From: Onstottus_B arcticum
GTDB taxonomy: Bacteria > Acidobacteriota > Blastocatellia > UBA7656
Direction of reading: 5' to 3'
Assembly: GCA_038040485.1 (NCBI GenBank)
Contig: JBBPIE010000062.1
Location: 1-15,148, forward strand
DNA: 15,148 nucleotides
Part shown: one piece after another, positions 6,186-13,887 of the stretch
How the letters are laid out: the number at the start of each line of letters is the position of its first letter
Numbering within the stretch: the stretch's first letter is position 1
The notes under the pieces: model-generated
Told to the model about the DNA's origin: nothing
The model's input: only the letters and a program-made list of their open reading frames with translations
Database searches by the model: none
Translations under genes and position numbers: made by a program

Positions 6186-7976
6186 CTATTGCGCAGGAAC
6201 GAGCTTCTCGGCGCTCGCGAATCTCTTGAAGAAACTGCTGCTGTTCCAACGCGGACGATGAGCCCGGTTGGCGACTGCCTCGACGATCTGTAGATAGGCA
6301 GCGTTGAACTTGGCGGCGGCTTCAAAGTCGATCGGCTGCTGAAGATCGTCCGAGGGCGCGTGGTATCGCTCTCTGCGCCAACGCTTGACGATTTGGTGTT
6401 CGGGTGAGTCCTTGACGAACCCGACTTTGAGAGAGATGGCGGGCACGCCTTTTCGAATGAAGCTGTACTGATCGCTCCGAACAAACGCGCGACGCTCGGG
6501 TTCCGGGTCTGAGAGAACCTCGACTCCGATGCTCCTCGCAACGCTTTGCAAGTCTCCAGCCAGGTTTGACTCTTCGAGCCCTTGAACGATAAAGCTCCGA
6601 AACGGAAACAGCGGCAAGAACATGTCTATGTTGATGTTCGCGACGATGCCTCTCGCCGGCACCGTAGGATGCGCCGCATAGTATCTGGACCCGCGTAACC
6701 CGTGCTCCTCCGCGGTAACGGCCAGAAAGACCACGGACCGCCTAAAGCGCTGCTTCTTCTCGCTGATAGTGCGGGCGGCTTCAAGCAACGTAGCGATGCC
6801 CGAGGCGTTGTCCATCGCGCCGTTGTAGATTGGATCGCCGTTGATCGGCTCCCCAGTGCCTACGTGATCGAGATGAGCAGTCAGCACAACGTATTCGTTC
6901 CTCAGCCTGGGATCGGAGCCCGGCAGTATGCCGGCTACGTTTTGCGACTCGACGATCCGCTTCTCAATTTTGACCACCGCTCGCACGCTCGCTGGAATCG
7001 CAAACCGCGGCAGAGGCTTGCCCGCCTCTGCGAGTTTCAGGATCTCGGCAAAGCTTTGGCCTGAGTCGACGAAGAGTCTCTCAGCCTTCGCCGGGTTGAA
7101 GGTCACCGCCAGTTGTTGCCCGGAGTTTTCCTCCATCCCAGCGCCGGCCAGCGACAAGGCAGGCCGGAGCCGCGCGAGTTTGGAACGTTCCCAGGGAATG
7201 TCCTGGCCGATGGGATTTTGAATGGAAATGACTCCGATCACGCCGGCTCGCTTCAATGCTTCCCAACGCGTGTTCTGATAATGCGCGCGCAGAGGCCCGG
7301 GTATCTCCGAGGGCCCGCCCGACAACAGCAGCACGACTTTGCCGCGCAGATCGAGTCCAGCCAGATCGTCATAGTTGTTCTCCGGAACGGTCAAGCCATA
7401 GCCGACAAAGACGATTGGGGCTTCGGTAAGCGGGGCGTGCTCGATCGACATGCTGAAAGTTGCTTCCTCACCGAGAACGACTGATTCTTCTTTGCCGATC
7501 GATTCGCCAACACTGCCGCGTTGTGTTGATTCGCCATCACGGGCTTGTTGTGTTGATCCGCCAACACTCGCTCGTTGTTTTGATTCGTCAACGCTGGCTC
7601 GTCGTGTTGATTCGTCAACACGGGCGCGTTGCTTTGCCGGGACGACACCCGTTGGATTCCTGATGATCGAGAGGCTCGACTGTTCCTCGACGATCTTTCG
7701 CGAAATGAACTTCACTGGTTGGAAGTAGCCTTGCGTTCCGCCCGGTTTCAAACCGGCGCGTTTGAACGCGTCAGCGACATACTGAGCGGCTCGACGATGC
7801 CCTTCGCTGCCGGTTTCACGCCCGGCGAGTTCATCGCTCGCGAGATATTGTATGTGACTTAGCCACCTTCCGGCGGGATTGGGAGTGGTGTCCTGAGCGA
7901 TGGTGTTCTGAGCGATGGTCACCTGGCTGACCGAAAGCACGATAGTCATGAACAAACGTGGGGCGCCTCGAAGCAT
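6186..7976 (-). CDS. Exported M28-family zinc metallopeptidase with PA domain
   Basis: The protein has 596 residues. The ATG at 7976 follows GGAGG (7984-7988) by 7 nt, and the first about 22 residues form a signal peptide (LFMTIVLSVSQVTIAQ). A protease-associated (PA) domain covers about 185-330 (FVGYGLTVPENNYDDL and RGKVVLLLSGGPSE). The peptidase domain covers about 345-575 with the dinuclear zinc ligands expected for M28: His368 and the catalytic Asp370 in AHLDH, Asp389 in YNGAMDNASG, Glu423/Glu424 in TAEEHG, Asp451 in INIDM and His539 in ERYHAPSDD. It is probably an aminopeptidase of the cell envelope or medium. Residues 115-159 are an extra segment made of five 9-residue repeats (RASVDEST-like) between the N-terminal region and the PA domain. 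A small 15-bp repeat also duplicates TIAQ near the signal peptide. Confidence 0.92.
   Translation of the reverse strand: MLRGAPRLFMTIVLSVSQVTIAQNTIAQDTTPNPAGRWLSHIQYLASDELAGRETGSEGHRRAAQYVADAFKRAGLKPGGTQGYFQPVKFISRKIVEEQSSLSIIRNPTGVVPAKQRARVDESTRRASVDESKQRASVGGSTQQARDGESTQRGSVGESIGKEESVVLGEEATFSMSIEHAPLTEAPIVFVGYGLTVPENNYDDLAGLDLRGKVVLLLSGGPSEIPGPLRAHYQNTRWEALKRAGVIGVISIQNPIGQDIPWERSKLARLRPALSLAGAGMEENSGQQLAVTFNPAKAERLFVDSGQSFAEILKLAEAGKPLPRFAIPASVRAVVKIEKRIVESQNVAGILPGSDPRLRNEYVVLTAHLDHVGTGEPINGDPIYNGAMDNASGIATLLEAARTISEKKQRFRRSVVFLAVTAEEHGLRGSRYYAAHPTVPARGIVANINIDMFLPLFPFRSFIVQGLEESNLAGDLQSVARSIGVEVLSDPEPERRAFVRSDQYSFIRKGVPAISLKVGFVKDSPEHQIVKRWRRERYHAPSDDLQQPIDFEAAAKFNAAYLQIVEAVANRAHRPRWNSSSFFKRFASAEKLVPAQ
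7501..7635. repeat. In-frame 27-bp minisatellite, five copies
   Basis: Copies begin at 7501, 7528, 7555, 7582 and 7609, marked by GATTCGCCA or GATTCGTCA. Because 27 is divisible by 3, they encode five 9-residue repeats rich in Arg, Ser, Glu and Gln in the M28 peptidase. Copy number can change without breaking the frame. At 7603-7622 the DNA forms an 8-bp stem with a TTCG loop (CGTGTTGA-TTCG-TCAACACG). Confidence 0.93.
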
Positions 7977-8199
7977 GGTTCAACCTCCGCGGTAATTGCA
8001 GAAAGATAGCAAACCCCGAACGCTGTCTTAATGCAAGCTGCGTAAGCGCCATTCACCTTGGCGGCCCGTTTCCGACGAGCGCAACCTTCGTGCGGCTCTT
8101 CGAAGGCGCGTTTGCGGTTTCGATTGACGCGAACCCGCGGGAGATTCTTTCGAGCTTGACGGCAAGATCCGTTGCGGCCCCTCAAAAAGATACAAAAGA
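7977..8199. other. Intergenic stretch upstream of the M28 peptidase
   Basis: This contains the peptidase ribosome site and presumably its promoter, but no clear -35/-10 pair is seen. Open frames here on both strands lack recognisable motifs or ribosome sites. It merges to the right into the possible gene remnant at 8200-8302. Confidence 0.5.
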
Positions 8200-8302
8200 T
8201 GAAAGAGTAGAACTCGCAAGTGAGAAGCGTGCAAGCGTCTGGGATCGCGTTCGTGCGCTGCCATATGCTGAGAAGATTATTCTCGCCACCAAAACACGAT
8301 GA
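8200..8302 (+). pseudogene. Possible remnant of an unrelated gene (fragment ending EKIILATKTR)
   Basis: A plus-strand frame ends with KRASVWDRVRALPYAEKIIL and then a stop at 8300-8302. The pattern RVRALPxxEKIxLAxK resembles a conserved segment of longer hypothetical proteins that I have seen in several phyla, in which the chain continues well beyond this point. No ribosome site or credible start was found, so if the resemblance is real this is a piece cut off near 8296. It sits about 95 bp from the 3' end of the STAND gene and may mark an island edge. Chance is a real alternative. Confidence 0.3.
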
Positions 8303-8397
8303 TGAATGAAGCGCTCAAGGGTTCTTGGGAGAGAGTGGGCCTCCGGTAACCGAGTCGGTGTGTCTTCAATGATTCCTTCGATAAACTCGTCCAGAGT

Positions 8398-11300
8398 TCA
8401 ACCTGATTCTTTATCCTTAAGTTCGGCCAATTTATCCTGTGCAATTTTCGTGTCAATGTCATCATCACCCCGAAACTTTCTAAATATGCGCCATGCCCGC
8501 TCAAAAGATGCCCGCGCACCCGCCCGATTTCCCTGTTCTTCAAAAACATAGCCAAGATTAATCAAGATGCTCGCAACATTTGTGTGTTCCGGGCCATAGG
8601 TAGCCTCGTTGATTGCCAACGCACGCTTGAATAATTCGCACGCTCTCTCCAAGTCTCCCTGGTCTTTGATGAGGAAGCCGAGATTGTTGATTCCCCTTAT
8701 CAATTCCAGATCCTTTGATCCATATATGGCCTCGTTAATATTCAGCGCGCGCTCAAAGTATTCGCGAGCCTCTGCCAATTTATTCTGATCCTTGAGGATG
8801 AAACCGATGTTTTCGAGGTCTCTGGCAACATCCGGGTGGTCAGCCCCATAAGCGGCCTGATCAATGCCTAATGCGCGCTCGAAGTAGTTGAGCGCGCTCG
8901 CCAAGTCGCCCTGGTCCTTTAGAAAGAAACCAAGAGTGTTGAGGTTCCTGGCCACGGTAGGATAAGTAGGGTCGTCGGTTGATTCGGTAATTTTGAGGGC
9001 GCGCTCCAGGCACTCGCGCGCCCTGTCAAGTTTAACCTGATCCTTCTCTTCTATACCCCGATCCTTCAAAAAGATTCCGAGACTATTGAGGCTTGCGGCC
9101 ACAGCAGGATGATCCGGAGTGTAGAAAGCCTCGTTGATCGCCAGCGCCCGCTCGAAGCATCTGCGCGCGCTTATGAAGTCGCGCTGCTCCATCAGTAACA
9201 GACCCAGATCGTTGAGGCTTATCGCGACTTCCGGACTGTCTGCGCTATAGGCAACTTCGATCATCCCGAGCGCACGATCAAAGTGTACCCGCGCGCCCTT
9301 CTGGTCGCTGAGCGACTGTAGAACGCGACCGAGATTTTTGATGATGGCTGCGAAGTCCCGAGGCTCCATCTGATGGGTCGCCTCTGCGAATGCCAATGCA
9401 TGTTCAAACGTAGCCCGCGCAGCTTGAAGTACTCCGCGCGCATTTAAATAGAGGCCGGCCTTATTGAGCAATTGCGCTGTCGGCAGATGAGCCACTTGAA
9501 GAAACCTGGCGTGCTCCTGAACCGTTAACGCGTGTGGCACTAAGCTGTTGCACAGAATCCTTGCGCCTACGTCCTGGTAATCGCTCGGGAAAGCATCATT
9601 AAGAATGCGCACAGCGACCTCGCACCACCTGTCTTTGTCGCCTTCCGATAACTGATCGCGCACGACAGCTTGCACCAGGCGATGAACGGCGAGGGAGTTG
9701 TTACTGCTACCCACCTTGACCAGCGAATAATGGCGGAGCGCTGCCACAGCTTCGCCGAGTAATAGGGGATCAGCGACGACCTTAGTCAAAGGTACGGGCA
9801 GGTGAGCGGCTCCTTTGGCGATGATCTCCAAAGGGATATTATCGGGCGCCATAAAGGCGCACAGGTTCATTAGGTCGGCGGCGGCGGGCGAGATATCTTT
9901 AACTTGCTGAAATGAGACCCCCCATGTCTTGGCAACCGTTTGTGGATATGCCATAGCAGTTGGGGCGTGTTCCAGTAGTTTTTGCCGATGGGTTCGGAAG
10001 AGCTCCAGGTAATCAGTTAGCGAACTGCCGGTTTCTTCAATGTAAGCTCCGGCCTGCTCTAAAGCTAAGGGTAAATCGCCTAACTCCTCCGCCAATTTTT
10101 TCGCTGACTCACCATCTGTCTCCGCTGTTCTTTTCAAAAGAAAGCTCACAGACTCAGTTCGCTCTAAAACCTCCACGGGGAGCACGCTCGCCACGCCTCT
10201 CCAATTCACGTCGCGGGAGGTGATGATCATATGACCCCTACCGGCTGGCAGAATGTAAGTGCTAACGCTCGCCAGTTCCGGCGCGTTGTCGAAAACGAGC
10301 AGCCAGTTTGTATTTTTTAAGAGCCACTGCCGCACCGCCCTGGCGACGGTCCGTTGATCTGCGTCATCTTTTTGGGGGAGCCCCAATTCTTTCGCCAGCG
10401 CTGCATAGTCAGCATTGAGGGTCGCGGGCTCTTCGGCGCGCATCCACCAGACGACAGAGTAGCCCGCGCCGTATCGCTGTGCGTACTCGACCGCCAATTG
10501 CGTCTTGCCGACTCCGCCCAGTCCGGTCAACGCCAGTACCTTTTTAGACTGTAGCTCCTCGCGGAGAGCGGTCAGGGTATTTTGATGACCGGTGAAATTC
10601 GGGTTGGGAGTGTTCGGGATGTTCCAAATGTGAAGCGGCGGCCGGACGCTGGAGACTCCCTGTTCCCATGGGCCCGACGGTGAGACCAATTTGGCTTTGA
10701 AATTTTCATAGCTGCTCTTGAGTGATAGCCTGTAATCACTTCCTTCATCTACGGAAGCTATTTCTTCCCCGTAGGCATAATCGGAAATATGCTGGATTTG
10801 GACTTCGTCAAAATACTCTTCAAGGCTACAGGTGGGAAGATCATAAACCTCTCTGAAGAGGTCCTCAAAAAGCGGCTGATACCCCCTCCAACCCTCTGTC
10901 TCATCCCCTTTCCGCCACAGGTGGAATAGCTTGGGTTTCGCGACATCGATACGCGAGGGCAGAGGAAACACCCGAAAAGGGCGAAGGTCGTCAGATTCCC
11001 GGCGATACCGAGCAGCTTCACTGATGACCTCAAGACTGCCCAGAATGCTCTGCCTGTTAGGAGTGAAAACTACCACCAGTTTGTCCGGGAAAAGCGATGT
11101 GCAGATGCCGCTGGTATCAGTCAGTCCAGTGCGCGAGTCAACCAAGACATATGCGTACCGCTCCGTCAGTTTTTTCGCCAGCATGCGAAAGAGCCAGGGA
11201 GCGCGCTGATACAAATCATTCCAGGGGAACGTCGTCACGCGGTGCGAGTATCTTTCGTCGAAGCGTCCAGCCTTAATAAGCGAGAGGTTAGGAATGCCAG

Positions 11301-11661
11301 TTGGCATAATAAAGCTTTCGACCTTCGCCTTCTGGAATACCTCGTCCGCTTCTTCTTCGGGGATCGGTTCTTTAATGTGTGCATTCAACTCCAAGAAAAG
11401 ATCAATCATTCCGGGCCCATCTTTGATGATCTGTTCCAAATCTGCTGACTTGAGATCGCTCTTCATCTTGTGGTTGTAAAAATAGCGATGAAGTCCCGGC
11501 GCTTCCAAGTCCCAATCAACCATCAGCACCCCTTTTTCTCTCCCCTCGTTTCTTGCAAGAAGGCAAGCGATGTTAGCGAGGGCCATGGATCTTCCCGTGC
11601 CGCCTTTGTAGGAATAGAAGGTTATCGCTTGCCCTTGTTCATGAGGCATGGCCATAAGCAT
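8398..11661 (-). CDS. ParA/MinD-like + NB-ARC STAND NTPase with TPR sensor domain (bacterial NLR-like protein)
   Basis: The protein has 1087 residues in three parts. Residues 11-330 are a ParA/MinD-like P-loop domain: FYSYKGGTGRSMALAN (15-30) with a KGGTGRS loop, and VDWDLEAPGLHR (48-59) as the A' motif. Residues 355-690 are an NB-ARC NTPase: P-loop GLGGVGKT (380-387), Walker B LLVFDN (454-459), sensor IITSRD (479-484), GLPL-type LGDLPLAL (527-534) and an MHD-like VHRLVQ (659-664). Residues about 725-1070 form eight kinesin-light-chain-type TPRs with a 42-residue period (GDLASALNYFERAL and similar). In STAND proteins the repeats sense a trigger and the NTPase oligomerises. It has no effector domain of its own; the TIR protein encoded just upstream is the likely partner. 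The ATG at 11661 overlaps the TIR stop as TAATG, implying coupled translation; ATGs at codons 3 and 5 are alternatives. Related architectures occur in actinobacterial FxSxx-COOH clusters. Confidence 0.88.
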   Translation of the reverse strand: MLMAMPHEQGQAITFYSYKGGTGRSMALANIACLLARNEGREKGVLMVDWDLEAPGLHRYFYNHKMKSDLKSADLEQIIKDGPGMIDLFLELNAHIKEPIPEEEADEVFQKAKVESFIMPTGIPNLSLIKAGRFDERYSHRVTTFPWNDLYQRAPWLFRMLAKKLTERYAYVLVDSRTGLTDTSGICTSLFPDKLVVVFTPNRQSILGSLEVISEAARYRRESDDLRPFRVFPLPSRIDVAKPKLFHLWRKGDETEGWRGYQPLFEDLFREVYDLPTCSLEEYFDEVQIQHISDYAYGEEIASVDEGSDYRLSLKSSYENFKAKLVSPSGPWEQGVSSVRPPLHIWNIPNTPNPNFTGHQNTLTALREELQSKKVLALTGLGGVGKTQLAVEYAQRYGAGYSVVWWMRAEEPATLNADYAALAKELGLPQKDDADQRTVARAVRQWLLKNTNWLLVFDNAPELASVSTYILPAGRGHMIITSRDVNWRGVASVLPVEVLERTESVSFLLKRTAETDGESAKKLAEELGDLPLALEQAGAYIEETGSSLTDYLELFRTHRQKLLEHAPTAMAYPQTVAKTWGVSFQQVKDISPAAADLMNLCAFMAPDNIPLEIIAKGAAHLPVPLTKVVADPLLLGEAVAALRHYSLVKVGSSNNSLAVHRLVQAVVRDQLSEGDKDRWCEVAVRILNDAFPSDYQDVGARILCNSLVPHALTVQEHARFLQVAHLPTAQLLNKAGLYLNARGVLQAARATFEHALAFAEATHQMEPRDFAAIIKNLGRVLQSLSDQKGARVHFDRALGMIEVAYSADSPEVAISLNDLGLLLMEQRDFISARRCFERALAINEAFYTPDHPAVAASLNSLGIFLKDRGIEEKDQVKLDRARECLERALKITESTDDPTYPTVARNLNTLGFFLKDQGDLASALNYFERALGIDQAAYGADHPDVARDLENIGFILKDQNKLAEAREYFERALNINEAIYGSKDLELIRGINNLGFLIKDQGDLERACELFKRALAINEATYGPEHTNVASILINLGYVFEEQGNRAGARASFERAWRIFRKFRGDDDIDTKIAQDKLAELKDKESG
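8470..9460 (-). repeat. Tandem TPR-coding repeats, period about 126 bp
   Basis: The 3' third of the STAND gene repeats every 126 bp (42 codons). The phrase FERALAINEA or a close variant recurs in at least five units, with NLGFxLKDQGDL in four. One unit carries a 6-codon insertion (RGIEEKDQVKLDRARE). The recurring wording suggests recent amplification or gene conversion within the array. Confidence 0.75.
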
Positions 11662-12314
11662 TACCGAAACGGCAGCCGCTGCGTGGGTTGATCGGACTGC
11701 TGAATCAAAGGCTTGATTTCATCTTCAGAAGGAACTTCGTAACTATTACAATCGCCACAAAGGTCTTGCTGCCACGGGTCCAAGTGGTTATAGAACTCAT
11801 AGATGTACTCAGCGATGCGCCGAATATCATCATCGTAACTTGGGTTGGTAAGGATTTGCGGGTCCGCGAGGGAGTACCTGGAGAAATCACAAAAATGCAT
11901 GTGATCTCTGATTCTGGGCGGGAGTTCCGCCCTTCTACCTCGAAAGAAAATAGGGATTATCATTCCCAGCGTCCGAATCTTTGTCAGCACATGCGGTGCC
12001 ACTGTTCTCAACACCTCGCGGCGCATCCCCTCCACTTGTTCCATCGCCGCGTATTCTTGTAAACAGTATGGATGCTGATCGTAGATGGGAGAATAAACAA
12101 CTATCCAGCAAACGCTCCGGCAGATGGCCTCTCCCAATTGTAGGGTGAAGCGCGTTCCGTACTTTGTGTTTACCGGCGCGAGAAAAACATTATGGGGCAT
12201 CAAGAAAGCCAGATGTCCCTTCAAAGCTCCGTGAAGCTCATTGATAAATGTTTCCATGATCGGGTTAGCATCCAGAGCAGGATAGCTAATGAAGCAGGAA
12301 TACTGGAAGGACAT
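11661..12314 (-). CDS. TIR-domain protein, probable NADase-type effector
   Basis: This is a 217-residue cytosolic protein. The N-terminal YSCFISYPA (5-13) is the opening strand of a TIR domain (compare YDVFLSY). WIVVYSPIYDQHPYCLQEYA (70-89) matches the central TIR motif, S-x-x-Y...-(W/Y)-C-x-x-E, and supplies Cys84 and Glu87; Glu87 lies where TIR NADases keep their catalytic glutamate. MIIPIFF (118-124) is the next strand, and helical sequence follows to about 178. The last 35 residues look disordered. Bacterial TIR proteins cleave NAD+ or make cyclic ADP-ribose-type signals in anti-phage defence. That activity is inferred here. It is the first gene of a two-gene operon with the STAND gene, joined by TAATG. 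The ribosome site is weak (GAGAAG). A structural rather than catalytic TIR, as in FxsC-like proteins, is the alternative. Confidence 0.82.
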   Translation of the reverse strand: MSFQYSCFISYPALDANPIMETFINELHGALKGHLAFLMPHNVFLAPVNTKYGTRFTLQLGEAICRSVCWIVVYSPIYDQHPYCLQEYAAMEQVEGMRREVLRTVAPHVLTKIRTLGMIIPIFFRGRRAELPPRIRDHMHFCDFSRYSLADPQILTNPSYDDDIRRIAEYIYEFYNHLDPWQQDLCGDCNSYEVPSEDEIKPLIQQSDQPTQRLPFR

Positions 12315-12617
12315 GATTTTCTTCTCGACTTGTCGCGTGTTGAGCGCTTATCCCATCGGGGAATATCTCAGTATTTGGGAAGCAAGGAACAGCCCCTCCC
12401 ATGTCGGTACAAACCTGTATGGTCATCATGATTATACACATTGTTATCTACCGTAGACACTAATTTCATCGATCGCATGTAGAAGGAATTCAGGGACCTC
12501 AACAGCATTCTGTGTCAGTGCATCCGAGCCGCGTCCTCCCATCAGCACTCGCCTTCAAAGAATATAGCAAACTGGTTCATGGCGCTACTCCATTGACGAA
12601 TCGGCATTGTCCCGGGT
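12315..12617. other. Spacer upstream of the TIR-STAND operon
   Basis: About 300 bp with no credible gene, visibly richer in A/T around 12420-12480 than the neighbouring genes. It should carry the operon promoter. It ends at the broken transposase. Confidence 0.5.
12431..12436 (-). promoter_or_regulatory. Candidate -10 element TATAAT for the TIR-STAND operon
   Basis: A perfect TATAAT on the minus strand, preceded by TGTG, lies about 117 bp before the TIR start in the most A/T-rich part of the spacer. No good -35 hexamer is present at the usual distance, so this is only a candidate. Confidence 0.25.
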
Positions 12618-13125
12618 GTGATTAAGAGTGGGACTTTAGCCCTGATTAAGGCAAGCCTTCCGGGAAGGACGGTAGCAGATGGCCCCAGGTGCGATGAGCA
12701 CCATAAACAAGACGCGAGCGAGGTAGCCGTGGCCACTTTGAAATCGGGCGAGAAGCGAACCGAAGAACTAGTGGAGCGATTGAATCGCCCTCCTGACTTT
12801 CGAGACAAAGTTGAAGAACTGCTGGACATTGCGGACAACAAATCAGGTGATGCGAATAAGGCGGACGATGCGGAGGATTTGATCTACGAAGAGTTGCGGG
12901 ATATGGGACAGAGAATTCTGCAGGACTGGGCCGAGCGAAAGCATGATCGGGTGGTTGGGGAGACCGAAAAACGAGAGGAACTGAGCAGGAAAGAAAAAAG
13001 GGCTCTACTGGCACGCGACGTTAGGGCGAATCGGATAAGCGAGCAAGTCTACAGACAACGGGCCAAACAAGTACGGCCGTCTTGTTTAGCAGCGGGAGTG
13101 ACGTGCCGCGGATACTCGCGACGAT
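12618..13125 (+). pseudogene. Frameshifted fragment of an insertion-sequence transposase (N-terminal part)
   Basis: The frame contains a helical region (VEELLDIADNKSGDANKADD, then EELRDMGQRILQDWAERK) and later QVYRQRAKQVRP and CRGYSRRLQR, which I recognise as conserved blocks of the N-terminal half of a large transposase family whose exact IS family I do not name. Around 12995-13030 the conserved piece KKGLYWHATLGRI is in the +1 frame, after the A-run in AAAGAAAAAAGGG, and the original frame resumes at ISEQVYR. So there are at least two compensating frameshifts. After RRLQR near 13125 the similarity stops, and no DDE catalytic part follows. It starts at a GTG with no ribosome site. The element is dead and marks past IS activity beside the TIR-STAND genes. 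Confidence 0.6.
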
Positions 13126-13331
13126 TGCAACGAGAAAACAACTTGGTGAGCAAGTTGACAATGCCGCCTTTCGGTATTTCTTCACCTCCGTTGTCCCGGA
13201 TACTCGACGGTTTACCGCTTCAGATAGTCGATTGCGGATCGGGTGGGGACCTTGTTACGCGATCCTGGAATAATGCTAGAATTGCGCAGCGATAGACGCT
13301 CACGCCTTTCGGCGTACTCAAGGAGCACACC

Positions 13332-13433
13332 ATGATCCTCAGGTCTCCCTTTAGTCGAGCGTGTCTAGCCCTCACGATCTTCTCGTTGTTCACTGGTGAA
13401 GTTCCAGCTGCTTTGCTACGGCGCAGCTTGTAG
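13332..13433 (+). pseudogene. Truncated gene start: signal peptide with good ribosome site
   Basis: AGGAG (13321-13325) precedes an ATG by 6 nt and a 33-residue frame opens with a convincing export signal (SRACLALTIFSLFTGEVPAA), then meets TAG at 13431. The 3' end overlaps the minus-strand TPR fragment that terminates at 13416. The arrangement suggests that the 5' end of a secreted-protein gene has been joined to foreign sequence at about 13410. A small hairpin ACGCC-TTTC-GGCGT (13302-13315) lies just upstream. A real 33-residue peptide cannot be excluded. Confidence 0.4.
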
Positions 13434-13870
13434 CTTCTTCAGCTTCTCGACGGCGCTCGTGTTCTTGGGGTTCAACTCCAGCGACTTTTTGTAGTTTTGA
13501 ATCGCAAGCTGCTTGTCGCCGTTCTCCATGTAGACTTCGGCAAAGCTGTCGTAGGTATTGAAGCCCTGCGGAAACATCTCAACGTTGAGCTTGAAAATCT
13601 CGATCGCGTCCTTCACACGCTTCATCTGCAGGAGCTGGTAGCCGAGGCGATTCAGTTGCGGCTCGCTAAGTCATAAGCGTCCTTCTGAGTCGCCTTCAGT
13701 TCACGATATTGCTTTGATCGATGCCCAAAGGCAGAACCGAATCCAAATTGATCCGGCGGTTGCCCGCGAGATAGGCGACTCGCCCGAGTCTGACCTGCTC
13801 GAAGGCTAACGCTTTGCTTCGTGTGATTCCAAACGGAACCCACTGCTTTGTTGATGCAAATTTCTTTTAC
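13416..13870 (-). pseudogene. Frameshifted C-terminal fragment of a TPR-ended (probably exported) protein
   Basis: The part nearest the stop (13416-13667) reads LSEPQLNRLGYQLLQMKRVK and continues through two TPR-like units (AIEIFKLNVEMFPQG, then AIQNYKKSLELNPKN). Such a tail is typical of exported hydrolases and peptidases of soil bacteria. The matching upstream piece, KQYRELKATQKDAYDL, is in another frame that must switch near 13668. A further segment, SKALAFEQVRLGRVAYLAGN to VLPLGIDQ, is open in a third frame until about 13715. Two frameshifts and no start codon make this a pseudogene. Whether the 13725-13870 portion belongs to the same former gene is uncertain. Confidence 0.55.
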
Positions 13871-13887
13871 CACGTTGAGTTCGCGAT

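Noticed and set aside
8398..12314. Full FxSxx-COOH peptide-maturation system
   Set aside because: The TPR and TIR-like proteins resemble members of such clusters, but no FxSxx precursor or radical SAM maturase is in the window.
12542..12841. Ser-rich minus-strand frame
   Set aside because: It is antisense to the transposase fragment and low in complexity, with no ribosome site.
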